A stretch of DNA of 64,000 nucleotides from Combretum micranthum (lineage: Eukaryota > Streptophyta > Magnoliopsida > Myrtales > Combretaceae), in assembly GCA_024138025.1 (NCBI GenBank), contig JAMXBD010001252.1:1-64000 (forward strand). The letters run 5' to 3'. Position 1 is the stretch's first letter, and the number at the start of each line of letters is the position of its first letter. Below the pieces are notes generated by a model, which was given only the letters and a program-made list of their open reading frames with translations, did no database searches and was not told the DNA's origin. Of the stretch, positions 1 to 12,961 are shown in pieces. Position numbers and translations under genes: made by a program.

Positions 1-44
<44 letters not shown>
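1..44. repeat. poly-C run at window edge
   Basis: The window opens with 44 uninterrupted C residues. The matching place in the second copy of the duplicated segment (about 20,320-20,333) has only short C runs broken by A, so the run is either a local expansion or an assembly or contig-edge artefact. Its true length is unknown because it touches the window edge. Confidence 0.9.
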
Positions 45-47
<3 letters not shown>

Positions 48-289
48 CCCTAACCCTTCTCCCCAGAGTGTTCTTAGTGTAACTTCATGATCTCCTTTTC
101 AAAATCCTACTACTAAACCTCTAACTATTTCTTGATAAAAAAAAAAAAAAAATTTAAGTACCTCCAATTATTTCTTTATTTAGGCTTTTAGGGCAAATAC
201 TCAACCTTCCCCCCTCTCCCAAGTAATCTTACTAATTTCTTTATCTCCTTTTCAAAATCTTACTACTGAATCTCCAACTATTTCTAATG

Positions 290-950
290 CAAAGATGTAT
301 ATGTTTATTTATATGTAAATGTAATTTATATGTTTACCACAGATTATATACTTGTTACATATGAATTTATGCCATATATTTGTTATATATATACATATAT
401 TACGTGGTGTATATAATAATTTCTAATTATATAATAAAAAATAACATATGGTTGTTATATATATATATGTTGATGTGTAATAATATAAATAAATTTTATA
501 TTTAGAGTACATGTTATATATACCAATATATAGTATGAAAAACTATTAAATATATATATTTGTCATACATGTTATATATAACATTATTTTTTAGCAATGT
601 CATACATGTTATATATGCATATATATTGTATTAATTTTTAATATAAATGTTAAATATATTTGTTTCAAATATATAGATTATATTACATGTTATCTATGAA
701 TATATATATCACACAGATATAGATAATAGGCTTGTTGTATATATTTATATATATAAGAAAGGGAAAAAAATGTAGATTTAGCAATTACTATATATGTTTG
801 ATAAAGATATATTTAAAAAAGAAAAATATATATGTACACACATATATAGATAATAGAAAATATAATTGTTATACTCATAGAAGCTTCATACATTATACAT
901 ATATAACAAAATATATACATATTGATATATTGATTACTTTTGTCATACTT
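290..950. repeat. AT-rich tandem-like repeats upstream of gene copy 1
   Basis: About 660 bp of very AT-rich sequence is built from recurring words such as catacatgttatatata and (AT)n runs. The same block is present at about 20,570-21,230 in copy 2 with small length differences. No coding sense is visible and the small ORFs here are chance. Nothing else is recognisable in 45-1,200 beyond a short internal duplication of the phrase around aacttcatgatctcc. Confidence 0.7.
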
Positions 951-1369
951 TGTAATTAGTTAATCTATTTCATTCTTGATAAGGCAACCAAACACAACAA
1001 ATGAATAAAGTCAATGGTTTTGTGATGTTTCCAAATATTGGAATTTCCCATATACCCAATGTAACAAGAGATTTTTCTGTGGTCAAATATAAAGCCTTAA
1101 TTGCTTTCCCAAGATAAAAAAAAAAAAAAAAAACAAAGTTTGACTTTACTTTCGAGGATTTGTACCGAAAAATACCTCATTAATGTGCACATATACTAGA
1201 ATTCAAAATAATTATTTATACTTTCGTTTTTTTTTTTTTTTTGCTTTACATATGTTTAAGTGCTAATTTTAGTAAATGCTAATATTTTGTTTTGATTTTA
1301 ATATATTTTCTTCAAGAGTCAAAACATTAATATGTACAGTAAAAACAAAAATGGCTGAAAATATTTGCT

Positions 1370-1960
1370 TTCTATATTTACTTTCCCCTTTGCGGCCTTC
1401 GGCGCTTCTCCATGGACGTCCAGCGTGTGGCCAGTCCCATCTTTATGTTTTTCTCCGAAACACCCCGCTCCCCTTTCCACTTTCTCCGCAGCTTAAATAA
1501 TTTAAATTTTTCATTCCCACCAAAATACCCTTCCGTTCCCACCAAAATACTTCCTCTCATTAAAACCCCACTCTATCTCTCTCTCTCTCTCTCTAAAAAG
1601 TAACGGACGATTCATTATTCTTAAATTTGTTTCCTTTTTTTTTTTTTTTCCCTCCTTTTTAAAATTTTGAAAATCCAATCCTTTCTTCGATATATTTTCC
1701 CTTTTTTTGGTAAGTGAATCAAATCTTTGAAAAAATAAACAAGGGTATAAAAATTTATTTCTTGTTTCTTAATTAAATATCCACTCTTGACTCCTTTTTT
1801 GTATTTGTCTATATATTTTCCCATTTTCTCATACATATTTATTAGGTTTTCAACTTTCTTCTTCTTCGTTGTTTGATTTCAGTTTCAGAATATTGAAGTT
1901 TCAATTTTTTTCGACCGTTGGATTAGAAAAAGACTAAAGTGTAAGCCTTTTTCTCTCCGT
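1370..1960 (+). promoter_or_regulatory. probable promoter / 5'-UTR region of gene copy 1
   Basis: This is a pyrimidine-rich stretch with a CT microsatellite (1,577-1,595) and a short GC-richer patch (1,388-1,440), conserved in copy 2 at about 21,660-22,210, where the CT run is missing. Its place, about 1.7-2.2 kb before the ATG and ahead of a long 5'-UTR intron, fits a plant core promoter and first non-coding exon. I cannot fix the start site. Possible UTR-intron donors lie at gtaagc near 1,940 and gtaatg near 2,037, and the acceptor is the cag ending at 3,518. Confidence 0.4.
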
Positions 1961-2812
1961 CTCTTGTACAGGATTTTCTTTCGTTTTCTTGGGAAAATTG
2001 TGGTGCTGTGATTGGAACTTTCTTGCCTCGGTGGTGGTAATGATTGGTTTTTCTTTTTACTAGTTTTCGAACCATTGATTTTCGTGCAATTGGCGGGGGG
2101 TTGGGGTTTGGTTAGGGTTTTAAGCCAGAGTTAGATTGCTGAGGACATTTTGGTCATCTGGGCATCATGTTCCGATTGCGATTGCTTCTCTCTGGCTCTG
2201 ACACTTTTGCAGTTCTGCTGTAAAATGGTTCATACTTGTTAATTATATATATAATTTTTAATCCGCCGCTCAATTTGATTTGTACTTGTTTTCAATACTT
2301 TATACGATTTTAATAATTTAATTGTTGAATTTTCCATCAGCATCTATTTTTTCGGTAAATAAAAGAGCTTTTTTGCATATTGAATTTGTAATATTTGGTT
2401 GATTTTGTATCGGAAGTGACTTTTGGGACTGAAGTCATAAGTAATAAAATTGAAAAAAAAAAAAAAAGAAGGTTTTTAGATTTCATTTAAGGTGTTCAGG
2501 TTGAGGAGGAGATAATAGCATAATATTTGAAAAAAGATTCATGCCTACAACATAATTATATGGTGTGTGTGGCCTTTTTGCCTTTTTGCATGGACTTTGG
2601 CGCTTCCACTAAGCTGTTGTGATCCTCATACCATTTTAACAATAGCAGCAAAATGTCATAATGCCAAAGAAGTTTCCCTACTGCTCTAAGTGATTTATAA
2701 GTTCCAGGATTTGACACATCAACTTGAACAAATACTCGACAAAGAATCATACTGCATCATAAGTCAAAGAATCTATGGGCTGAATTTATCTGACAGGCAG
2801 CGGGAAACTTAC

Positions 2813-2861
2813 CTTTTGCTTTTCTTCCAATATCTGCAAGGGTTGCTGGACCATTACCCAT
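2813..2861 (-). pseudogene. antisense VDAC-like first-exon fragment inside the 5'-UTR intron (copy 1)
   Basis: On the minus strand an ATG at 2,861 opens a 49-bp exon reading MGNGPATLADIGRKAK plus one G, followed at once by a consensus donor GTAAGT. Plant VDAC (mitochondrial porin) genes typically start M-x-K-G-P-G-L-Y-x-D-I-G-K-K-A-R, with the first intron one base into the next codon. Length, phase and the D-I-G-[KR]-K-A pattern all match. No second exon follows nearby. It looks like a captured 5' end of a porin gene, with 5' UTR-like sequence above 2,862. The family call rests on 16 residues and is an inference. Confidence 0.4.
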
Positions 2862-3618
2862 CTTCTCTCAGGGAATTAAAGACAAGCTCCTTCTGCTTAT
2901 ATTTGTATAACAGGAAACAGTCATATGACTAAACCAAAAAGAGTCATTGATATAAAAAAATAAAAAAACTTTTTCTAGTTAAACATCCAAAGTACAAGGA
3001 AGGGGCAGACCATGGCAATATTATGTTTACAAGCATAAACAAAGCTGAAATTAAAAACTACACAGAAACTTCCACCAAGTCCACCAACCACATTCTGCCA
3101 TACTAGTTTAGCCTTTATTTTTTCATGGTATAATTGAAAATATGGTTCATGCTAGAGCATAATGGCATGACCTCCCATGTAATGGTTGTAAGGCTTAAAT
3201 ATCCATAGTTGGAAATAAAAATTAAAATTTCCTGATACTGGCTAAATCCCATGTTACCTAGCTATCCATTTTGCCTTTTTTCTCATGGGCTTTATGGTTT
3301 TTCTAGTGTGTGATATCATGATTATTCCTGTTCCTTATTTTTTGCACGTTATACCTGAAAATGTGGTTCATGATTGAGTGCATTGATGGAAAATGATCTA
3401 TATAGCCGACCCCATGTAAGGCTTGAGTATTTTAGGTATTTTTTAGTTCGTGTTCCTGTCTTTATACTGTTTATGTTTTAATGTTGTTCCTTGTTCCCTT
3501 TTGTGCACATCTTTGCAGGTTCACTAGAAGCTTGGCGATTTAAAACACTGCTACAACTGCTGCTACTAGATTGGATTGGAATGGTAGAAGGGAATCTTTG
3601 ATAAAACAAACTTAGCCA

Positions 3619-6600
3619 ATGAAGAAACTTTTCTTTTTTCGATCATCTGCATCCAACAGTGCTAACAATACTGGTGCGTCTCCATCAGGAAAAGATAAGA
3701 CAGCACACTCTCAGAGCTTGGTCGAAAGCGGGTTCGGCTATCAGGTTGGTGATAAGTATGAGAATGGCTTGCGAAGCCTTTGTGGGCTACCTTCCAAATC
3801 TCACAGCAAGACATCGGATAATCAAGCCTCAAATGGGTCTTGTCTTAGAAGGAGCCGTTCTTTGTCCTCAGCAGCCTTTGTTGGGTTGGGTTTGGAGCCA
3901 ACGGATACGTCGATCTTGAGTGATCACAATGGATCCCCTGACTCCACACCTCGACAAACTGATCATTTCTCCCGGTAAGCCACTTCCTTTATTGAATCAT
4001 ATTTTTATGTGTTATAAAAGTCCTAGAGTCTAACTTCCTTGTGTGTGTTCAAGTTATCGAGCTGTAACTCCTACCAAGAAGCAGCATAAGGTCAAACAAT
4101 ATGAAGCAGTCGAACCTCCAAAGGAATATGGTGTGAGGAGACCTTGTTCCAGTGCTTCCTCGGAAAATTCATCCAATTGTTCCAGTAATGTCTCAAGTAA
4201 AGTTGTTGATCGATATATGGATGGTGAACACATCAAGAAAGGAGCAGGCCCAAAAGCTTTGTTATAATGCATCCCCGTCAAGAGAATGGAAAACGTCCTC
4301 CACGACCTCAAAGTACAGCCCCCGCATCACCAACGTATGGTATCAGGAATAAACCCAGGTCTAATTCTTTTCGAGAAGCAAAAGTCATGCGCCCTCCTTT
4401 CTTATCAAGAGATTGGGCAGAGAAGGACTCGGTGTTGAATCACCTAGGAGGATTGCAAAAAGTGTGGTAGATCGCCTCAGCCAAACGTCTAGTTTCACTA
4501 AAGGAAGCTCTAAGGAGGTGGATCACACTGTTCCAATCACAGTTGAAGATATCTATGGGGGTTCCTTGAACAGAAGTTTTAATTCAAACGCTGAAGTCAT
4601 CCACAGAGATGATAGTCTACTGGATGAAGTGGGTCACACGTTGGATATGCATGGGCGAAATTATTTCTCTGGAAAGGATTGCAAGTCTTTTAACTCTGAT
4701 CATTATGAAGATGAAAGCCATTCGGAACTTGTAAGAAGATATAAGGAAGCTGAAAAAAGAGTTGCATTTTTCTCTCAAGAGAATGAGGAGGATCTGTTCC
4801 ATGATATCAGCTTTGATTTGCCAAAAGTCATGCAAACAATTGGGAACCTTAGGAAGGAGAAGATGAGTTTAGCTGTTGAGGTTTCTGAGCTATTGCAGTA
4901 TGTAATTACCGAGAGGGCTTCAAGCAAGGAGAAATTAAGACAAGCAAAGTTGGATTTTGATTTGCAAACCCGAAGGCTTGAGAAGGAAAAGAAAGAGTTG
5001 CAGATTGGATTGGAGAAGGAACTCGATAGAAGATCCCATGAGTGGTCATCCAAGCTTGAGAAATATCAGCTAGAAGAGCAGAGGCTTCGTGAGCGTGTTA
5101 GAGAGCTAGCAGAGCAAAATGTATCTCTCCAGCGGTTGGTTGCTTCCTTTAATGAGAAAGAAGCAGAGAACAAGAGGATGATGACATTTTCGGAGCAAAA
5201 ACTTAAGGAGCTGATGGAAAACGTGGAACAATTAAGCAACAGAAGCAAGAAATAGAACAGAGTTTATGAATTACAGGAAAAACACAGGCTAGTTGAGGTG
5301 AACAGCGAATGCATCAGAAGAAATTTCTTGGAGAAGGAGAAGGAGTGCAAGGATTACACAGATCAGTTGCCAGACTATCAAGAACTTGCGTGAACAAGAA
5401 AGACAATTGAAGTTCTTCGTGAGGATTCGATGGGGAAACACAAAGGTCCAGTTTCAGAGATAATTGATAAACAGACGCAAAGTTGAGAGCGGAGCAAGTA
5501 CGATTGACGGGCGTAGAGCTAGCTCTGAGGAAAGAGTTAGAATATAGTAGAGTTGAAATAGATTCTCTTCGGCATGAAAATATAAGTTTGCTGGGCCGGT
5601 TAAAGGCGTTGGGAAAGGAAATGGTGATATAATGTTTCAGTTAGATAAGGAAATGTGGAGCCGCATATGCTGCTTGCAAAACCAAGGGCTGTCAATCCTA
5701 AACGACGGTGCCCACTTGTGTTCAAGTTTACTGGAATTTACTAGAGAAAAATTTACCCACTGCGACGAAAGCAAGCAGGGGATAGAATCTATTCGAAGTG
5801 GTTTGGATGGCCAATTTCTTGTCGAGTCTGAAACAAGACTTCAGGGGATCAAGTGCGGGACCCAAAACCTCGAGAGGAGTTTACAGATGATGTCGAAACT
5901 GCTGGAAGAAAAGGCCAACCCGTTGTCCGTTATCATTCTCGCAGGTGACTGGAGGCGATGTATCAAATCACGTAAATGATCAAACTTCACAGGTAAGTTT
6001 TATGTAAAACGGCAAAATTGACTAAATTTTTCATTTTCGGTGAGTACTTTCTTAATGGTCTGGTTTATTCTCTTACGTTACTTAGGAAATTTTGAGATCA
6101 GAGCTTAAAGAAGAACGCTTGATAACTAGTCTGCTGAGAGAGAAGCTTTACTCCAAGGAGCTGGAGGTTGAGCAGTTGCAAGCGGAACTGGCAACAGCAG
6201 TGAGGGGTACTGATATTCTCAGATACCAGGTTCAAAGCGCAATGGACAACCTTTCCTCAGTTTCACACAAGTTGAAGGATCTTGAGCTTCAGGTAAATTA
6301 TGAGTTCAGTTACGTGGAAATTGAAGTCAAAGGTCGTGAGTTGTTTCCATAATTTGAATTCATGAACAAAATATTCAAGAAAGATCAGGTGTAGCAGGAC
6401 TTAACGGTACAGCAATGAATCATGTTGAGCTTTGGCAAGGCAAATAACAAAAATAAGTTAAAAGTTGTTACTGGGGTCTAGCTTGCACTTCTTAATCTTG
6501 CAACAAGTATATCAAAACATGTGAGCTGAGGTTTGATAATATGCAACAGACCCTGTTCATAACAAAAATTTGCACTGTCAATGCTCCAATGCTATGTTTC

Positions 6601-7009
6601 TCCATAACTTTACCTTGCTGTCCTTCAGCACTTAATGTCTCTATAGAGCTTTTGTTTAACATGCTGATTTTCTATACTGCTTTATTCTTATTGCTAATCT
6701 TTCCACGGTCAATTCTGATGCTGTGCTTTGCGATAACAGATGCTAAAGAAGGATGAAAACCTTAACCATCTTCAGAGGGAGCTTCATGAATCTAGGAAGG
6801 AAATAACAGTCATGAAGGGTATTCTGCCCAAGGTGACGGAGGAAAGAGACATGATGTGGGAGGAAGTGAAGCAATATAGCGAGGAGAACATGCTTTTGAA
6901 CTCTGAGGTTAACAAGCTAAAGAAGAAGATTGATGCCCTTGATGAGGATATACTAATAAAGGATGGTCAGATCACAATCTTGAAGGACTCGCTCGAGAAA
7001 AACCTTTGA
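3619..7009 (+). pseudogene. plant-specific long coiled-coil protein gene, copy 1 (frameshifted)
   Basis: Coding exons by comparison with copy 2 are 3,619-3,974, 4,054-5,992, 6,086-6,292 and 6,740-7,009, all with GT-AG introns. The protein starts MKKLFFFRSSASN, has a Ser-rich N-terminal third with an RRSRSLSSAAF motif, then a long heptad-rich coiled coil. It resembles Arabidopsis proteins labelled myosin-heavy-chain-like or filament-like (AT2G39300/AT3G55060 type, from memory), presumably cytoskeleton or membrane associated; function unknown. Frame is lost repeatedly by small deletions relative to copy 2: near 4,231 (-1), 4,425 (-1), 5,236 (-1), 5,268 (-2), then about every 20-60 bases to 5,605. 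The C-terminus ends early (SLEKNL). Either a decayed paralogue or poorly polished sequence. The upstream ATG context and the position right after the UTR-intron acceptor support the start. Confidence 0.8.
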
Positions 7010-7312
7010 TCTTCTTGGTAGCTCTGACTTTATGCAAGAATTTCTGTGGAATGATGGGTATAAAATAGTTATAGTCACACAAATCCTAAAACTATAAGCT
7101 ATTCACAATATACTACTTTAAACTGAAAGACTACAACTAGTTTCTACTCATCATTCCAGCAGAAATTCTTGCGTAAAGTCAGGGCTACCAAGAAGATCAA
7201 AGATTTTTTCCAAGCGAGTCCTTCAAGATTGTGATATGACCATCCTTTATTAGTATATCCTCATCAAGGGCATCAATCTTCTTCTTTAGTGTGTTAACCT
7301 CAGAGTTCAAAA
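6894..7312. repeat. inverted repeat of the last exon (hairpin, 165-bp arms, 89-bp loop)
   Basis: Bases 6,894-7,058 (end of the last coding exon plus 3' flank) are present in reverse complement at 7,148-7,312 with only scattered mismatches. The right arm would encode, on the minus strand, the same phrase as the exon (KKKIDALDEDILIKDG) but reads LGK where copy 1 has LEK, matching copy 2. So the right arm is not a simple fold-over of the present left arm. Copy 2 lacks the inverted arm. A transcript running through would fold into a long near-perfect hairpin. Confidence 0.85.
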
Positions 7313-7545
7313 ACCAATCTTTTTCCTTCCATAACAAAGTTTCTCCAAACTGAACCAAAACGGTCTTTTTTTTTTTCAATCAAATCATATAATACACTAT
7401 TCCTTCTTGTATGTACATAAATGACACTACTATATGGTTACAAGATAAATCTATTATGCAATTTATACATAAAAAATAAATTATTTATCTCCTTTTTCAT
7501 ATACACTTCTTAACTCATGTGATATAATGGCCGCATATGAATGAC
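7313..7545. other. AT-rich spacer
   Basis: No gene, repeat boundary or motif is recognisable between the hairpin and the MITE. The sequence is AT-rich with a poly-A/T run near 7,365. Confidence 0.5.
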
Positions 7546-7554
7546 TTTTAGAAT

Positions 7555-7899
7555 GGGTAAATTTAGATATCAAGGAGTAATTCCATTTAAGGTATTAACG
7601 TTTTTAATAGTTTCATTTAAGGTATTAAAGTTTTTAGTAGTTAAATGAGGTATCAATGTTTTTCAAAGTTTGTGAATATTTGGATTACTTTTCAATTAAA
7701 TCTATTTAATTTTTCATCAATGGTTAATTATTTATATCTTATTTAACTCACTTTATAAAATGTTAATATCTCGTCTACCGCTCAAAACGTTGATATCTTA
7801 AATAATTTAACTCTTGATATATTTTTTAACAATCAAAATATTTATACCTTAAATAAGTCTACCCCAAATATTGATAATTTTTTTTATGTAATTTGCCCC
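7555..7899. mobile_element. Mutator-like MITE (345 bp, 9-bp TSD)
   Basis: The element starts GGGTAAATTT and ends AATTTGCCCC, with subterminal inverted motifs (TTTAAGGTAT on the left, ATACCTTAAA on the right). It is flanked by ttttagaat (7,546-7,554) and ttctagaat (7,900-7,908), a 9-bp target duplication with one mismatch. Nine-base duplications and long imperfect terminal inverted repeats are typical of Mutator-superfamily MITEs. It has no coding capacity. Confidence 0.6.
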
Positions 7900-7908
7900 T
7901 TCTAGAAT

Positions 7909-8520
7909 TTATACATACATACATACATATATATATATTTGGCCAACTCTGGAATTTATAATTTTATATAGTTCTTAACATTTCAGCGTTGTTCGGTAAT
8001 TTGACCTATGTTTTAATGCAATTAAGAAGCTTTGGTTGATAAAGAAGGAGACTCTTGATTTGTTATGGATCAGATGAGACGAGTTGGGCAAAATATTCAT
8101 TAGGTCCCAAGAGTAAATAGGCTACGTGCTTAAAAGTTGGAAATATTCTGAATACAATTTACACGTGCTTTCGATTTAAGGGGAACTGTAAGGATTTTCT
8201 CCTTTTGATATTTTTTGAAATCTCTTTCTTCTGGTGGATTCAAATGTGAAAACAATTTACTGAGTTGATGTTAGAGTATTCCCAGCCTTATCGTAACTGA
8301 TTCAAAACTCGAGGGTGAGCGATTGATGTCTTCTCAGTTTATTCATTACTTATTTCTAATTAATTATATCTAAAATTGTTCCTGTTTCGTAGTTGCTCCT
8401 ACAGGTCAAATTGGCTAAGTTAATTCAAACATGGATTTAAAAATTGGGTATCATGACGTTGGAAAGCAAACAACTTATGTGGCGCAAGACGTTTATCGTT
8501 AACGTAGGGAAGAATGTGCA
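7909..8520. other. unassigned spacer before the long LTR
   Basis: AT-rich sequence with a short (CATA)n/(AT)n run near 7,915-7,940. I see no ORF of note, no terminal repeats and no recognisable domain. It could be remnant intergenic DNA from before the LTR element arrived. Confidence 0.4.
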
Positions 8521-11500
8521 TGTGATAGTGAAATATCTCGAATTCGACTATGTTAATTAAGAAAGTGTGGGTTAAATAGTATAAAAATATGCGAAGTTTT
8601 AAACCAAAATAGAACCTAAACTAGAAATTTAAGTAAGAACATTTAACTAATTAGACTAAGTAAATTATATAGTATGATTGGATGAATTAGCAAATCTAAG
8701 CAAGTAATTAATTTCAAATAAAAATAGATATTAAACCAAGTTAATTTTCATACTTTAATCAACCATAAACCTAAATTATAATTTCCCATTTTTACAAATT
8801 TCAATAAATTCTTCTAAATTTGATACCTAAATTTTTCAACACCCTAATTATGATCAAGCATATATTCCAATCACTTAATTAGCTAAATTTATTTCACTAT
8901 CTTCAAATTTACTAAATCGAAATTCCTAAATTAATCTATCTATTTCTTAAGCTCATTTAACCTCTAATTACATTTTGAGACCTTAACCAAATTGCTAACC
9001 CAACTCATGAACCATCTTAACTTTAAACCCATTTAAAAATCTTCTAGAACTCAACACGTCACTAATTTTATCCATCTAATTTTTTAGCAGAATTTTTCAA
9101 TGTATTTATCCAATTTATCCTCTTAAAATATTCTAGAATGTTTTTTGTAAAAGCCTAAAAGGAACTCTAATTTAAGACCCACATAGTCTCCATTTTCAAT
9201 AGAAAATTTTTCATTTGAAATTATCCTTTTGTCAACCCATAAGCTCTGGAACATTATCTGAATTGCCAGCTAATGTCCTTATTTTTATCCTACTTTCTTT
9301 TTACAAAATGAACCCTAATACATCCTAAAGTAGCCACCACTTTACCTTCCCTTCTAGTAAAAAGATTTCTCTTCATTCTTCTCTCAAAACAAACTCTAAA
9401 ACACTACAAACTCATTTCTCTTGTCGAAACCCAATAAGTACTAAATCTTCTATGTTTTATATATTCTTTAAACCATCTAAAACACCCATTAATCTCTATT
9501 TTTTTTTTAAATTAGGTGTTATCAAGGGAAAGTTTGGGTTAGAAGAAAAGAAGTTTAATCAAATTCCAAGAATATGGTAGTGAAGATTCTATGTTGGTTT
9601 TTGCTATGTCAAGCAAGTATTTCATCTAATTTGTTTGTTTAGTGAAATATGTTACTAAATAATAGGTTATGTTAGCAAAAATAAAAAATAAAAATAAAAA
9701 ATATATGATTCGGGGTGAAATATCATGTGTTTATTAGTTTAATGAAAATATGCTGATATTGTCATTGCTTATGCATGATTTAATGGATTTGTGATAAATA
9801 TGGTTAAAATTGATTATCATTACATATATTATGTATTGATGTGTTTTATATCATTTTTCTAATGATTTTTCATGATGAAATTAGATAAATATGCTATTAT
9901 TTCTGCTGGATAGAAATTAACCACCTAAAAACATAAGCTTTGTGATATTAATTAATGTACTAAACGAATTTATTTTTTAGCTAAATTTTTGAAAATGATA
10001 TTTTATTATTTTAGGATATAAACTAGAAAGTCTGATAATTTTTCAACTTGATTTACTACTTTTAAATGCTTGATAGGCATGATAAATAAGAAAAATAAAT
10101 AAAATATCAAACGAACTTATTTTTGCACAAAATTTTTATGGATGATAGATCAATATGTCTAGAGATAATTACAAAGTTTTGTGAGGCCATTGGCTGTATT
10201 TAAAAAATTGATTTATTTTTGCATGATAGTTTGTAATAATCTGAGGTTATAAATGTAAATAAAATATCAAATGAATTTATTTTTTTAAAATTTATAGTAA
10301 TGATATTTTATTGTATCTATATTCAGGTTGGAAATTTTAGTAATTTTTTAAGGTTATTTACTATTTTTAAAAATTATTTCAATTTTGGCTTACAGTATGT
10401 AGTGACCTAAGTCGTTAAATTTCAATAAAATATCTAACAATTTATTTCTAAACAAAACTTTGGGAAATGATGTTTTAGTATGTTTATCTTCAAACTAGAA
10501 TTTTTTGTAGTTTTTGAAATTTATTTACTATTTAAAATAATATATATATATATAAATTCATTCAATAGATTTTCAATCCTGTTTTAAAATTGAAATTTGC
10601 ATATTTCAGATTAAAAAATTAATTATTTGCTGAACTAGATTGATTAATGTATAATTAGCGATAATTAGTTAACTTAGGTATTTTCTAAATTGTTAGGCCT
10701 TTTTCCAAATTAATATTTGATAGAAATAAGTTAATGAGCCAAATTTGATAAGGTAAGCATCATTGAACTTGTAACTATAAAATTGAACACATAGACATAG
10801 TATGAGGTTTAATAAACTTAGGGCTTAAAAAGACTATAAAATGGAATTAGTAACTATTTTATTTTTGAATGGGCCAAAATAATTCATGTGTGCCTAATTA
10901 ATAGAAATATGATCAATTTTACATAAATGACCCAAAATAGGCCAAGATAGTAAGAATATACCCAACTTACTTAAATAACTTAAAATGGAATTAAAAATTA
11001 ATTTAGGTTGCACTTGGCTAATGTTAATAATTTTTGGGCTTTAATAATTGATTATGAGCTAAAATACTAAAACATGATCTTATTTGAATAAATAACTATA
11101 AATGAGTTTAATTGGATACAACTGGTCTAGAAACACAACTCTATGCCCAGTAACATAATTTCTATCCAACTAGGCCTATTTACACTAAATAGGCCAAAAT
11201 TAAATCCTAACAAGCCTTCCCTAGCTAATTAGAGCCTAAACCTTCAAAATATAGGTACCTAACTTTACGCTTAATGAGCCTAAATTCCATAATACGATCC
11301 CAATACCCTTACCTATTCTAATTAGCCCTATTCCAAAAATATTTAAGTCCATTATCGATTCCAGGTATTGAAATATCTAATTGGGCTCAAATTATTTCTA
11401 TAGACCAAAAAGCTCTAAAATATCCTTAGTGGGCTTAAGTAGGAAATTAAAATGCTTAATTGCTTAATTAGGGTCTAAATTAAATTCCAATTGGGCTTAA

Positions 11501-12961
11501 AAACAATTCTTATGTCCAATAATCAATATTACTCTAATTTGACTTAAATTCAAAATAAAGCCCGATTCCACCTAATTTAATATCTATATTCCTTAATGGG
11601 GCTCAATCCCTAAACCCTAAAACCCATTATCCTAAAAAGTTTAACACTTAAGAATTTCTTAGTGAGCCTAACCTAGGGTCCGTAAAGGCCCAATACATCT
11701 AAATAATAAATTTGATTTCTGAATTATATGGGCTTTGACCAAATTATCTAAGTTCAACTATCCTAATTGAACCTAACTTAATTATAAACCAAAGGCTTTA
11801 TACTAGACAGGACCTTATGTTAATTGATCAATTAATATGACTTGAATCCTTAGTTTGTATACTCAATACTTATACAAATTAACCTTTTTTAATGGGTATT
11901 CAATCAACCTATCATCTTACTTGAGATCCTTTACGTTTACTGTTTCAATATTAGGTACGCAGTGACTTGCGTGTTGCTTGTTAGGGTAGCCATCATAAAG
12001 TGAACTAACATTTAAGATGACCTAATTAATTGTTTGAGTGTGCTTTCATCGTTTAATCCGATCCTAGGAGAGACAATTTTGCTAAGCAGTGCCAGCACGG
12101 TAGTTAGACTCTTAGATTATCGTTGAAGGTTCGGCGGGTAGCTGATAGAGCAAACGGTATTAAGATAACGTCTATTTATATTCGCTGAGAAGTAGTATAT
12201 GTAGTTTAACACTATAGGTACCCAATTAAGCTACATATAACTATGGACTGAAATAAATAGAGGTGCGTAATGGCTGTAAATCTTAGACGGTTCTATTGTT
12301 AGATGTCCCTATAGGAGATATAGATATTTAAGCTACCTATATCAACCCCCTAAGTAGTTGCTGCTACTCAGAACTCCTAGATTCCCATAGCTTATTATCT
12401 AGAGTTTGAGTGCTTATGTGTAGTTTGAATCACCTTAAATGAGAACCTCAAACTGTTAGTTGTTACATTAGATATAGTTTAGGTGCGTATGCCATATCGT
12501 ATGTGATTGTGTTGTTGCGTATTGGGCTTCAGCTCATTCTTTCATTTTTTTTTTCAAGTGTTGGTGATTTCGACTTGAATACTTATGCATGTCTCAGGTA
12601 TAGGATGGATCGATACAAGCTTTTGATGAGTAGAGTGGTTAGGAGTATAGGATTGTGCATTTTTCTTAAATAAAAGTAGTAGTTATATTTTCAAACTTGT
12701 ATTCTCTTTTGAGGGCTCATTTAATGTCCATGGTTGTAAAAAATTTTATTATAATGTGTATCGATTTTTGCCTACCTTTGATACTTTGTTAATTTTCGCT
12801 ACTCAATCCAATGTTTTCAAACCTAATTATACGATTTCAAAATCTAAAATCGGTTAGCAAACAATCTTGATAAACAAATAGTTTATGGTAGCCTTAGCAT
12901 ATAACGCTTAAGCATTATATGTGATGGAACTAAACACGTCTTGACCCTATCGATGGTGTGA
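8521..12961 (+). mobile_element. very long LTR of a Ty3/gypsy element (about 4.4 kb)
   Basis: The sequence begins TGTGATAGTGAAATATCTCG, a typical plant gypsy LTR start, and is followed directly at 12,962 by a tRNA-iMet primer site. The last bases (gatggtgtga) differ from the canonical CA end, which fits an old copy. No ORF of interest occurs in 4.4 kb. Inside, about 9,955-10,450 contains four degenerate repeats around the phrase aataaaatatcaaacgaa spaced roughly 140-170 bp. The right portion (12,480-12,950) has the features of an R-U5 region. Extent rests on the two ends; the second LTR is not in the window. Confidence 0.55.

Larger units (their letters stand above)
1..7085 (+). repeat. segmental duplication, copy 1 (gene plus flanks)
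   Basis: This segment aligns almost end to end with 20,325-27,286, by eye at roughly 95-98 percent outside indels. It covers an AT-rich upstream region, promoter, 5'-UTR intron, all coding exons and introns, and about 70 bp past the stop codon. Because introns and promoter are included, it arose by DNA-level duplication and not by retroposition. The left end runs off the window. The 13.2 kb between the copies is entirely transposon-derived or unassigned sequence, so a tandem duplication later pulled apart by insertions is the simplest history. Confidence 0.93.

Noticed and set aside
732..959. ORFs in AT-rich flanks (also 20,951-21,142)
   Set aside because: Low-complexity Ile/Tyr/Lys translations of AT repeats, not conserved in frame between the two duplicated copies.
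4054..5248. Minus-strand ORFs opposite the coiled-coil gene (also 24,502-25,928)
   Set aside because: Shadows of exon 2: Ser/Cys-rich translations mirror the Glu/Lys-rich sense strand.
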